9,958 nt of DNA from Ruminococcus sp. Lineage in GTDB: Bacteria; Bacillota; Clostridia; Oscillospirales; Ruminococcaceae. The notes under the pieces are model-generated. The model had not been told where the DNA came from. It worked only from the letters and a program-made list of their open reading frames with translations, and searched no databases. Positions 1 to 6,179 of this stretch are shown here, in pieces. Made by a program: the position numbers and the translations under genes. Each line of letters starts with the position of its first letter. Within the stretch, counting starts at the first letter, position 1. Location: contig JAGCWY010000147.1 in NCBI GenBank assembly GCA_017961625.1, forward strand, positions 1 through 9,958. The letters are read 5' to 3'.

Positions 1-119
1 GCCTGAAAGTGTGCGCCCTCGGTGTATGTTTCTGTCGTGCCGCCGTATGGATTATCTACAATGGCACGGTTCATATATACGCACTCTTGCAGTGCTTCTT
101 TGTATAATCCGAAAGCCAT
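1..119 (-). CDS. Head-closure / head-tail adaptor protein (N-terminal part, cut by window edge)
   Basis: The first 39 codons of a gene running off the left edge are present, beginning MAFGLYKEALQECVYMNRAI. The segment NPYGGTTETYTEGAHFQ resembles the 'D..GG..T.YTEGA.F' start of small phage head-tail joining proteins (SPP1 gp16-like stopper family), which close the portal channel after DNA packaging. Its ATG shares one base with the TAA of the connector gene before it (TAATG), so translation is probably coupled. The position directly after a connector gene supports the call. The family assignment rests on this short stretch and on context only, and the C-terminus is not visible. Confidence 0.6.
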   Translation of the reverse strand, partial: MAFGLYKEALQECVYMNRAIVDNPYGGTTETYTEGAHFQ

Positions 120-565
120 TAGATAATCTTCCTCCATGCTGATAGCTCACTCTCAAATGCCGCCCACACGCTTGTATTTACACCAGAACCGCCGCTTGAA
201 ACCGCCTTAGTATAACTATACCCCTTGTGGCTCTCGCTTGAAAAAGGGGCTTTTGAAGCGTTTCCGTAGTCTGTAACCCACTGTGACATATCAGCCGCAA
301 GCGCTATGACTTCGGCAGGGATAACCATGAGCCACACTGAGCCGTTGAAAGTCTCGTCTGTAAGCATATCGCCTACCTTGTGAACGCCGTTATTTTTAAA
401 GCTGTCTATCAGCCTAAAATACTCTGTTGGTATATCAAGCGGCTCACCATTAACCGATATACTGTTATCAGATATCGTTATAGTGCCGCTGTAATGCCCA
501 TAAGGTGTGTGGTCTGCCTTAATGTCAAACCAGTTCTTAATCCTCTGACATATCGCTGTCAGCAT
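119..565 (-). CDS. Head-tail connector (adaptor) protein
   Basis: This 148-residue protein begins MLTAICQRIKNWFDIKADHT. It resembles small Firmicute phage head-tail connector proteins. The typical features are a short helical start, a beta segment (GHYSGTITISDNSISV), a central helix-rich region (SVWLMVIPAEVIALAADMSQW), the 'YGNASKAPFSSESHKGYSYTK' type stretch near residues 100-120, and a C-terminal helix ending in W-R-K. Such proteins form a ring under the portal and link it to the head-closure protein encoded next. The frame is open up to 625, but the ATG at 565 is preferred because the extra N-terminus is only a basic read-through of the neighbouring gene and an AGAAGGGG-like site lies about 10 bases upstream. 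It overlaps the preceding gene by 29 bases. The role is inferred from family resemblance and gene order. Confidence 0.7.
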   Translation of the reverse strand: MLTAICQRIKNWFDIKADHTPYGHYSGTITISDNSISVNGEPLDIPTEYFRLIDSFKNNGVHKVGDMLTDETFNGSVWLMVIPAEVIALAADMSQWVTDYGNASKAPFSSESHKGYSYTKAVSSGGSGVNTSVWAAFESELSAWRKII

Positions 566-797
566 TTTTACCACGCCCCTTCTTCTTTCGGGGTTTTTCC
601 TCGACTGTCTCTTCGGTGACTTCATCGGGGATAATCTCTATTACAGCCCTGCCACGCAGATTATCAGAGCCTGCAAGCTCTGCAATGCGTTCTTTAGATA
701 CATCATAGCCAGAACGTGGGAAGATATCTCCCACGTTATAGCTATAATTGTTATCTTGCATATCTGTAAAATGCTCTATTGCTTTATACACCGTCAC
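537..797 (-). CDS. Small phage head protein following the capsid gene (86 aa)
   Basis: This 86-residue protein matches my memory of a short family found between capsid and connector genes in Firmicute phages. The recognisable pattern is YKAIEHFTDMQDNNYSYNVGD, then FPRSGYDVS, then ERIAELAGSDN. The C-terminus is a charged tail (EEKPRKKKGRGK, then acidic residues). Its function is not established to my knowledge; a structural head or head-completion role is inferred from position. The start is GTG at 797, and the family pattern begins only a few residues in, which supports it. No clear Shine-Dalgarno sequence lies upstream. The gene overlaps the end of the capsid extension frame by 14 bases, so translation probably depends on ribosomes finishing that frame (see findings). 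Confidence 0.7.
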   Translation of the reverse strand: MTVYKAIEHFTDMQDNNYSYNVGDIFPRSGYDVSKERIAELAGSDNLRGRAVIEIIPDEVTEETVEEKPRKKKGRGKNADSDMSED

Positions 798-1191
798 TCA
801 GCACCAGTTCTGACAGTTTGAAGTTCTGAACATTCTCCTTGCCGTTGCCGCTCTGGATAAGTACAAGTTTCTGCTTGTTCTTGTCAGTGATCTTAAATAC
901 GCCATTTCTGTCAGTATCATCAATACACTCAACAAGTCCAGTGCCCTCACTCGGTATTAAACCGACTTTAAGGCTTGTAACGCCCTCGGCAGGATTATTC
1001 CATTTAAGAGCAAGGAAATATCCGTCACCGCTAAGCGGTCCCGTCTCTGCAAGACCACCTTCAATGAATGTTAAAGTACCTGTGATTTTGTTGCCTGTTA
1101 CTGTAACACCGCTCTGGAAATCTGCCGGGGTTTTGTCCGTCCATGGATATGTGGCCTCATCGCTGTCGGACGTTACGGTGAGGCCTACTGG
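784..1191 (-). CDS. C-terminal beta-rich capsid extension, probably made only by -1 frameshift
   Basis: The -1 frame relative to the capsid gene is open from 1200, just after a TGA, to a TAA at 784-786. It contains no ATG or TTG, and its only GTG lies six codons before the stop, so it cannot easily be an independent gene. It is clearly coding in character: residues such as GVTVTGNKITGTLTFIEGG and GDGYFLALKWNNPAEGV alternate polar and hydrophobic residues and fit a beta-sandwich. From memory, similar C-terminal domains are attached in frame to capsid proteins of some Firmicute phages. Entry by -1 slippage at 1191-1197 would add 135 residues after residue 297 of the capsid protein, giving a product of about 432 residues. 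The role could be capsid-surface display or decoration; that is inference. The alternative is a sequencing error in the run of five C that hides a simple in-frame fusion. Confidence 0.75.
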   Translation of the reverse strand, partial: PVGLTVTSDSDEATYPWTDKTPADFQSGVTVTGNKITGTLTFIEGGLAETGPLSGDGYFLALKWNNPAEGVTSLKVGLIPSEGTGLVECIDDTDRNGVFKITDKNKQKLVLIQSGNGKENVQNFKLSELVLSDGV

Positions 1192-1197
1192 GGGTTT
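1135..1197 (-). promoter_or_regulatory. Candidate -1 programmed ribosomal frameshift signal (slippery site, stem, possible pseudoknot)
   Basis: Read on the minus strand, the 0 frame is ATA AAC CCC CAG TAG. Bases 1197-1191 form the heptamer A AAC CCC, which fits X XXY YYZ, and the proline codon re-pairs perfectly after slipping back one base (CCC to CCC). Five bases later GGCCTCA (1185-1179) pairs perfectly with TGAGGCC (1159-1153) around a 19-base loop. The loop bases GTCCG (1171-1167) are complementary to CGGAC at 1139-1135, so an H-type pseudoknot is possible. Spacer length and order match known -1 frameshift stimulators. The structure covers the 0-frame stop codon. Function is inferred. 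Confidence 0.7.
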
Positions 1198-2081
1198 ATC
1201 TCACCAAGTACAACGCCGTCACCGTACTCAACAAGGAACTGAATACCGCTCATTGCAAGAATTTCAGACTGCGCTCTCTCGTTTGTAATGAAGCTGTGAA
1301 CGCCTACATATCCGAGCTGGTCTGATGTGAGGCTGAACTCAGTCGGGAGATCGCCGCCGTTCATGCTGATGTAGTAAAGGATAAGGTTATCCTTTGCTGT
1401 TGCAATAACAGTGCCCTTTGTTACTCTTGATGTGATGATAACAGTACCAAGACCGAGGAAGTTCTCAATGTAGTTGAGACCGAAAGCAGTCTGTGTTGTT
1501 ATCTGAGCAGCTCCGAGGTATGTTGCAATATCCTCAGGGTTTACAAAGTATACAGCCTGTGCGGTATCGTCCTCGAAGAGAACCTGTAACTTGCCCCAGC
1601 ACTGTGCAAGTGTATCCTGTAAGTCTGTGCCCTCTGCATTTGTGCCTGCTGCGGCAAATGTAGCCAGATTTGTGAAGAAATCTGAACGAATGCCCTTCTG
1701 AATATCAGAAACAAGAGCCTTGTCAGTCTCAACGACTGCTTCTGCTCTGCCTGACTTCTGGATAGCCTCAGCAGTTGTAGCCTTTCTCCACTTTTTCAGT
1801 GTGATTTCGCCAACTGGTGTCTTAGTTCTTGCATAGTGAGAGAGAGGGATAATTTCGCCCTCAGGTACAATGCCGCTCTCCAGTGTGCCTGTTGTCTGGT
1901 ATACATAGAGAGTTGTGCCTGCTGGCTGTGATATCTTTCTTGTTACTCCAAGAGCCTGTATAAGCTTGTTAAGTGAACCATGTGTGAACTGATACACAAG
2001 GTCAATTTCTCTTGCACGGACCATGTCAGATGTTGTGATAACATTGGTCTCAGCTGCATTTGTTACGGGTGTAGCTGGCAT
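1185..2081 (-). CDS. Major capsid protein (0-frame form, 298 aa)
   Basis: This is the main shell protein of the phage head. It lies directly after the scaffold gene and looks like an HK97-fold capsid protein of Firmicute phages. It has an N-terminal arm, a helix with ENVITTSDMVRAREIDLVYQF-type composition, a beta segment (AGTTLYVYQTTGTLE) with charged E-loop-like residues, and a C-terminal region GYVGVHSFITNERAQSEILAM. The frame extends upstream to 2123, but the ATG at 2081 is chosen because AAAGGAG (2095-2089) sits 7 bases before it; the 14 extra residues would just read through that site. The gap to the scaffold stop is 13 bases. The 0 frame ends at TAG (1187-1185) inside a likely frameshift signal, so a minor, longer capsid protein is expected. 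I identify the fold from general sequence character and context, not from an alignment. Confidence 0.85.
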   Translation of the reverse strand: MPATPVTNAAETNVITTSDMVRAREIDLVYQFTHGSLNKLIQALGVTRKISQPAGTTLYVYQTTGTLESGIVPEGEIIPLSHYARTKTPVGEITLKKWRKATTAEAIQKSGRAEAVVETDKALVSDIQKGIRSDFFTNLATFAAAGTNAEGTDLQDTLAQCWGKLQVLFEDDTAQAVYFVNPEDIATYLGAAQITTQTAFGLNYIENFLGLGTVIITSRVTKGTVIATAKDNLILYYISMNGGDLPTEFSLTSDQLGYVGVHSFITNERAQSEILAMSGIQFLVEYGDGVVLGEINPQ

Positions 2082-2094
2082 AATATTACTCCTT

Positions 2095-2712
2095 TCAAGT
2101 AAATAAATCAGAATTTTGAGCAATAGCCATTTGACGTGCTGTCGGGTCTGATATCTTCATAATATCATCGACTGTCATACTGCTGCCTATCGCTCCCGAA
2201 ACGGCAGGCTTCTGAACATCTGCGCCCTGCTTGACTGTTGTTGTTATAAAGTCACTCCAATCAGCCTTAACGCTCTCAGTGAGCTTGTCAGCGCCCTCAA
2301 TAGCGCCGTCAGAGCCAAGCTTGATAGCATCTATCTCGCTCTCAGATACTTTGATGATTGCCGCCTGTCGCTTCTCAGGGATACCGCACTCAGTCAAAAG
2401 CTTTTTGAATGCCTCTGTCTTTGTAGCTCTTGTCTCCTTGACGTTCTGAGCGGTTTTGTAATCGTCAAAGTCCTTTTTCAGCTCTTTATACTTTGTTTCC
2501 CACTTGCCTGCGGTTGTTGCAGTGTCCTCGGCGGTCTGCTTTGCTGTTTTCAGTTCGTCTATCTCGTCAAGCTTTGCCTTATAACGGGATTTGTCAACAA
2601 ACTCATTACCAACAGCCTGCTTGATAGCTGTAATCACTGTACCAATAGCTGCCTTTGGGATATTGCCGTCTGTATCGGCATACTCACCGATAATTTTTTC
2701 AAAATCTGCCAT
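2095..2712 (-). CDS. Capsid scaffold protein (phage minor structural GP20-like)
   Basis: This 205-residue protein is highly charged. Its predicted coiled coil (about residues 40-95) is rich in K, E, D and A, as in DKSRYKAKLDEIDELKTAKQ and KWETKYKELKKDFDDYK. This fits the GP20-type scaffold family, which guides assembly of capsid subunits into the procapsid and is then removed. The N-terminus (FEKIIGEYADTDGNIPKAA) and the C-terminal segment (DDIMKISDPTARQMAIAQN, residues about 180-200) are typical; in other scaffolds the C-terminus contacts the capsid protein. The ATG has AAAGGAG about 9 bases upstream. The capsid gene follows after 13 bases, with its ribosome binding site overlapping this gene's TGA. 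A hairpin lies upstream of the gene, so the scaffold-capsid pair may have separate expression control. Confidence 0.85.
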   Translation of the reverse strand: MADFEKIIGEYADTDGNIPKAAIGTVITAIKQAVGNEFVDKSRYKAKLDEIDELKTAKQTAEDTATTAGKWETKYKELKKDFDDYKTAQNVKETRATKTEAFKKLLTECGIPEKRQAAIIKVSESEIDAIKLGSDGAIEGADKLTESVKADWSDFITTTVKQGADVQKPAVSGAIGSSMTVDDIMKISDPTARQMAIAQNSDLFT

Positions 2713-2769
2713 GTTGATAACTCCTTTTCGCTGTTACGGGTGCTACCCTAAGTTATTCTTAATATAACA

Positions 2770-2797
2770 ATACCACGTGTATTTTCGCACGTGGTAT
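2770..2797 (-). terminator. Perfect 10-bp hairpin between gp10-like and scaffold genes; possible terminator or attenuator
   Basis: ATACCACGTG (2770-2779) and CACGTGGTAT (2788-2797) form a perfect inverted repeat with an 8-base loop. It begins 6 bases after the stop of the gp10-like gene. On the minus strand the stem is followed by TTGTTATATT, which is T-rich but interrupted, so it is a weak intrinsic terminator at best. It could partly stop upstream transcripts, act as an RNA processing or stabilising structure for the abundant scaffold-capsid message, or be a protein site (each arm contains CACGTG). I found no convincing promoter in the 57 bases between it and the scaffold start. Confidence 0.5.
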
Positions 2798-2803
2798 CAA
2801 CTT

Positions 2804-3247
2804 TTAACCATTTTTAAGGTTATTTTCAATTATTGCCTTGTATTCTCGCTGATGATCTTGAACTGCTTTCTTCAAGAAGTGTCTCGGCTTCATACCGTAA
2901 GTCTTATGCGGCTTGCCGTTCTTGTCAATCCATACCCACGGAGTTTTACGTCCTTTGCCGCCCTCAGCGTGTAAGCCAGTACCTAACTCCACGTAGCTGG
3001 CATAAAAAATATCGCTTCCCACGTAAGCAACACCGTCCTTGCTTGCGTGTGCTATGCTCTGTCTAAGCGTACCGCCGGGACCGTAACCCTCAACTCCTGT
3101 ACTTTCTGGAGTACCAACAGGAGTGTTGATTTTAGCGTATCCCTCGGCTATCAGCCCTAACTCTTCAAGCGTTTTGGTTGTAATCCGTTCAAGCTCTTTG
3201 AGAACTTCACTGCTATTGTCCTCAAATGTTACATTGATATCGGGCAT
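2804..3247 (-). CDS. HK97 gp10-like head-tail protein
   Basis: This 147-residue protein has the pattern of the HK97 gp10 family of phage neck/tail-completion proteins. It has an N-terminal helix with repeated K/E (LKELERITTKTLEELGLIAE), then 'NTPVGTPE.TG' and 'GGTLRQSIAH'. It continues with YVGSDIFYASYVELGTG (residues about 77-93), then GMKPRHFLKKAV near the C-terminus. The 'Y.YVE.GT...P.HFL..A' signature is characteristic. These proteins are thought to act at the head-tail junction or tail end. The ATG has AAAGGA about 12 bases upstream. This family more often lies after the connector genes; here it sits between the minor head/HNH genes and the scaffold. It ends just before the hairpin at 2770-2797. 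Confidence 0.8.
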   Translation of the reverse strand: MPDINVTFEDNSSEVLKELERITTKTLEELGLIAEGYAKINTPVGTPESTGVEGYGPGGTLRQSIAHASKDGVAYVGSDIFYASYVELGTGLHAEGGKGRKTPWVWIDKNGKPHKTYGMKPRHFLKKAVQDHQREYKAIIENNLKNG

Positions 3248-3261
3248 TTAATCACCGTCCT

Positions 3262-3822
3262 TTACGCATACTTAAAAAGATATCCTTTATATGAATTTGA
3301 ACGCCCTTTTATAACCGCTGTAACATTTGTTGCATTGCCATTTAAATATCTGCCTGCTTCAGAAGCAGACCTAAATTCAAGTAATTCCTCGCCTTTGCGG
3401 TTCATCATTACAACTTTGCGGCTATTTGGGGCGTTTGCTCGTATTTTTTCAATATGTTCCTGTGTGTGTTTTCTTCCTCTTTGAGTATTTGCTGACCGCT
3501 GAGTATGTCCCCCATAGTTTATATTATATTTACAGTCGCACCATTCTAAATTATCAACATTATTATTTGCTTTGTTTTCGTCTTTATGGTTTATTTGTGG
3601 CAAATTTAAGGGATTATCAATAAACGCATATCCAACTAATCTATGCACTTTTTGCGTAGAGTGCTTATGTTTGCGGTATATATTCACAAGTAAATATCCG
3701 TCTTTATCTTTATGTTGTTTGAGGATTATTTCTTTATTCTTTTTACAACTTTTGACTTTACCAGTATTACTTACATAATATCTTCCGTCCGTTCCTTCAA
3801 TTTCTTTCCATTGTTCGTTCAT
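3262..3822 (-). CDS. Free-standing NUMOD4/HNH homing endonuclease
   Basis: This 186-residue protein has three parts. Residues 3-25 (QWKEIEGTDGRYYVSNTGKV) are a NUMOD4 DNA-binding motif. Residues about 59-95 form an HNH nuclease core: VHRL, then INHKDENKANN with H79 and D81, then the NLEW motif at 91-94. Residues about 146-185 (SASEAGRYLNGNATNV onward to YKGYLFKYA) look like a NUMOD1/intron-encoded-nuclease repeat. Such enzymes nick or cut DNA to spread their own gene. The ATG at 3822 is chosen: AAAGGAG is 5 bases upstream and the ATG overlaps the TGA of the minor head gene (ATGA). Its bases are visibly richer in A/T than its neighbours, a sign of separate origin. The gp10-like gene starts 14 bases after its stop. 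Both neighbouring proteins look complete, so it is not inside an intron or intein. Confidence 0.88.
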   Translation of the reverse strand: MNEQWKEIEGTDGRYYVSNTGKVKSCKKNKEIILKQHKDKDGYLLVNIYRKHKHSTQKVHRLVGYAFIDNPLNLPQINHKDENKANNNVDNLEWCDCKYNINYGGHTQRSANTQRGRKHTQEHIEKIRANAPNSRKVVMMNRKGEELLEFRSASEAGRYLNGNATNVTAVIKGRSNSYKGYLFKYA

Positions 3823-4814
3823 TTTTTCTCCTTTCTGCGCATTTCCTTCCATTCATCATATGTAGTATCGTCAGACAACTTATTATCACGCTGAGTTTTG
3901 TCTGATAAATTATAATCTACCCCTTTTACGACCCCAATTACTACACATCGGCAGTTATAAAGAAGATGAGTTTGTTCTATTACCTTACCGGGATAATCAA
4001 TCTCTATCCCTTCACAAATAAACGGTTTATCAAGCGGCTGTGTTTGTCCGTCTAACAACCTATGCTCATGTCTGGTTCTGTTATCGAGAGACGCCACCCA
4101 TTGCTTTAAAATCTTAACGCCGAGCTTCTCAGCCCTTTTATAGCCGTCAACTCTGCCTGCGTTCTGTGCGCCTGTTGTGGCTGTTCTGGCATATCTTACC
4201 GATTGACGATAATTCATCTCGGTGAGCTGACTAAACCGCTTTGCAGTCTGTTCAAGGCTTTCGCCCTGTAAGATGCTCTGCAATACTACTGACTGAACGT
4301 GCTGTTCTTCCCAGCGCAGCTCTTTATGCTTTGCAAGCTTCTGAGCCAGAGGAGAGCCGGGGCGTGGGTCTGGTAACAGCTTCGGGTCATCACGGATAAG
4401 CCGCTCAACAGTCGGACGGTCATACAGCGTATAAGAAGTGTCAACCTTGCCGCCCTTTTCTGCCTCAAATGTTGCATAGTTATGGTTTAAGGCGTATACA
4501 TCGGGCATACTGTCAAAAGCCATTTGCTTTGCAAGGTCGTTTGTATTAGCATAGTCCTGTGCAAGCGTATGCCGCATTTCTTCCCACCGCTTGCCGATCA
4601 TTACTTGTCCTGTCTGCCATGCCTTATACTCAGCTTCGGTGATATCACCGTTTTCAAGCTTTTCACGCCATTCTTTGTCCTTGCGCTTAAATTCGCTCAT
4701 ATAAGCGTTGACTTTTCGGGTTATCTCCCTATTAGCCTTGCGGTATTCAGCCGCTATACGCTTTTCTAATGCCCTCAAAAGGGCTTCTGTCTCCATGTGT
4801 CCTTTATCGGGCAT
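3819..4814 (-). CDS. Minor head / head morphogenesis protein (SPP1 gp7 / Mu F type)
   Basis: This 331-residue protein is a head morphogenesis protein of the Mu F/SPP1 gp7 family. The N-terminal half is charged and helical (residues about 8-95). The conserved domain is C-terminal: YARTATTGAQNAGR (208-221), then WVASLDNRTRHEHRLLDGQ (239-257), then the Cys motif NCRC (287-290). In SPP1 this protein binds the portal and is packaged into the head in a few copies, affecting DNA ejection. The ATG has GAGGAG 8 bases upstream and starts 5 bases after the portal stop, as expected for the portal-minor head pair. The last codons (RRKEKK, TGA) also carry the ribosome binding site and start of the HNH gene. 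The C-terminal 'TTYDEWKEMRRK' is normal for the family, so the HNH insertion did not truncate it. Confidence 0.9.
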   Translation of the reverse strand: MPDKGHMETEALLRALEKRIAAEYRKANREITRKVNAYMSEFKRKDKEWREKLENGDITEAEYKAWQTGQVMIGKRWEEMRHTLAQDYANTNDLAKQMAFDSMPDVYALNHNYATFEAEKGGKVDTSYTLYDRPTVERLIRDDPKLLPDPRPGSPLAQKLAKHKELRWEEQHVQSVVLQSILQGESLEQTAKRFSQLTEMNYRQSVRYARTATTGAQNAGRVDGYKRAEKLGVKILKQWVASLDNRTRHEHRLLDGQTQPLDKPFICEGIEIDYPGKVIEQTHLLYNCRCVVIGVVKGVDYNLSDKTQRDNKLSDDTTYDEWKEMRRKEKK

Positions 4815-4819
4815 TTATA

Positions 4820-6175
4820 TCACTCCTCTGGCTGTGATTCGTCTATCCGCTGAAAACTATCAGCCATTTTTGCCTTTTGTATCTCCTCAAATACGTCAAT
4901 ATCTCCGAGAACGGTGAGTATCTTTCGTGTGGTGTATTCATCACCAGTCCACGGAGCTGCCGTTGCAAGCTTCTGTATTTCTTCAAGCTGATTAATGAGC
5001 TTGTTTCTGGTATATGTCGGTTCATCATCTGTTATATCCGCAAGCTTCATAATCTGGAGAATAAACTTAGTCACATAACGCTCTATCTTATCGGCTTTAA
5101 GGTCAAGAGGGACGTATGTTGCTTGTATTGCTGTCGCTGTCTGGTTCGATGCAGATACCGCTGTACTGTCAAAACCCATGAAGTCAGTGTATAACTTCTT
5201 GTACAGCATATCAACGGTGACTTGATTGCCCTCAAAGGGAGCTTCTAAAGTGTGAGCTGTTGCAGAAGCGTTCTCACCGTCTACCGTTGCAACGCCTATA
5301 GTTTTCATATGCTCCTTGAATTTTACAAGGTCAATATCGTCCATGCCGCCGTAATTAGTAAGCACCCAGTAAATGAGATTGCCCTCGTCAACGTTATTTA
5401 CCATTTGGCTTTCAGAGAGGTCCAGTGCATTTATAGTGTTTCGCTTGCCTGTCATTTCTGACTTACCGTTGCCGTTCCAGTAAAATTCAACTATTGGCAG
5501 AACTGAATAATTATCATACTTGACATTCTCAATACCAAAGGCAGGCGAAGTATCTGTCACCCTCAAATATCCTCGTTTCTGCTTGTCAAAGTAAGGGTTG
5601 CTATCCTTTGGCACGATGAAACGTGAATAGCCGTCACGCTCAAAGAAATAAGCCACAAGGGGTGTTTCGGCACTGAGCTGATAAAAGTATATGCCTGCAC
5701 TGAGAACGCCTGTAATTTCATCGTAGAACGGCACAAACTCAGTGAATTTATACATCTGCAACTCACCGTCGTTCCAGAAGCCGTAAGCCTTGCCTGTTAT
5801 TTCGGCTTCTCTCACAACGTCCTGTACACGAAAATCAAACTCAGCACCGCCGAGCTTGTCCTTTGTGGCTTCGCTTTTAAAGTTGATACCATTACCGAGC
5901 AAATATGACACGTCCTGATCTACCACACGGGTGAAGAAATGAGAAGCCAGTTTGTGGTTAGCCGTCCACATATCAACATGAGCTTTACCCATAGTATCAT
6001 AGACAACCTTTTCATAGCGGTTTATATCGATGTTCTCACCGTCATAATACGTTGCGTAGTCCATAGCAAGCCTGTATTCTCTGCTTTGCTTAAAGCTGGC
6101 TATCTTACCAGTAAGATACTGTAACAGGTTCGCTTCTGTTGTTTTTTCTTTCTCTAAATCCTGTATTGTAAACAC
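4820..6175 (-). CDS. Portal protein (SPP1 gp6 family)
   Basis: This 451-residue protein forms the dodecameric ring at one head vertex through which DNA enters and leaves. Its size and composition match SPP1-type portals of Firmicute phages. The N-terminal part has YATYYDGENIDINR (residues about 41-54) and the conserved stretch ANHKLASHFFTRVVDQDVSY, then LLGNGINF. The wing region covers roughly 100-270 (EITGKAYGFWNDGELQMYKF). The DLSESQMVNNVDE segment is followed by the C-terminal helices. Position after the large terminase and before the minor head protein is standard. The start is GTG at 6175, with TTAGGAG about 9 bases upstream, overlapping the end of the terminase gene; the gap to that gene is 4 bases. 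The gene ends 5 bases before the next start, so the packaging and head genes form one operon. Confidence 0.92.
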   Translation of the reverse strand: MFTIQDLEKEKTTEANLLQYLTGKIASFKQSREYRLAMDYATYYDGENIDINRYEKVVYDTMGKAHVDMWTANHKLASHFFTRVVDQDVSYLLGNGINFKSEATKDKLGGAEFDFRVQDVVREAEITGKAYGFWNDGELQMYKFTEFVPFYDEITGVLSAGIYFYQLSAETPLVAYFFERDGYSRFIVPKDSNPYFDKQKRGYLRVTDTSPAFGIENVKYDNYSVLPIVEFYWNGNGKSEMTGKRNTINALDLSESQMVNNVDEGNLIYWVLTNYGGMDDIDLVKFKEHMKTIGVATVDGENASATAHTLEAPFEGNQVTVDMLYKKLYTDFMGFDSTAVSASNQTATAIQATYVPLDLKADKIERYVTKFILQIMKLADITDDEPTYTRNKLINQLEEIQKLATAAPWTGDEYTTRKILTVLGDIDVFEEIQKAKMADSFQRIDESQPEE

Positions 6176-6179
6176 GTTA

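Noticed and set aside
839..1288. A 149-codon plus-strand open frame opposite the end of the capsid gene
   Set aside because: It mirrors the minus-strand capsid extension, is the only plus-strand candidate in a fully minus-strand module, resembles no protein, and crosses the capsid stop region without its own ribosome binding site.
1541..1732. A short minus-strand open frame within the capsid gene
   Set aside because: It lies wholly inside the capsid reading frame in another frame and has low-complexity, non-protein-like composition; it is a shadow frame.
2713..2769. Possible sigma-70-type promoter before the scaffold gene (TATATT near 2766-2761)
   Set aside because: No acceptable -35 element is found at the right distance; the upstream position falls in the hairpin and does not resemble TTGACA.
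3352..3366. Short 15-base inverted repeat in the HNH gene (CTGCTTC, A, GAAGCAG)
   Set aside because: It encodes the conserved S-A-S-E-A-G stretch of the C-terminal motif, and its size is within what codon constraints and chance allow.
3262..3822. Possibility that the HNH gene sits inside an intron or intein
   Set aside because: The minor head protein upstream ends with a normal family C-terminus and the gp10-like protein downstream has a normal start, so no split gene is present.
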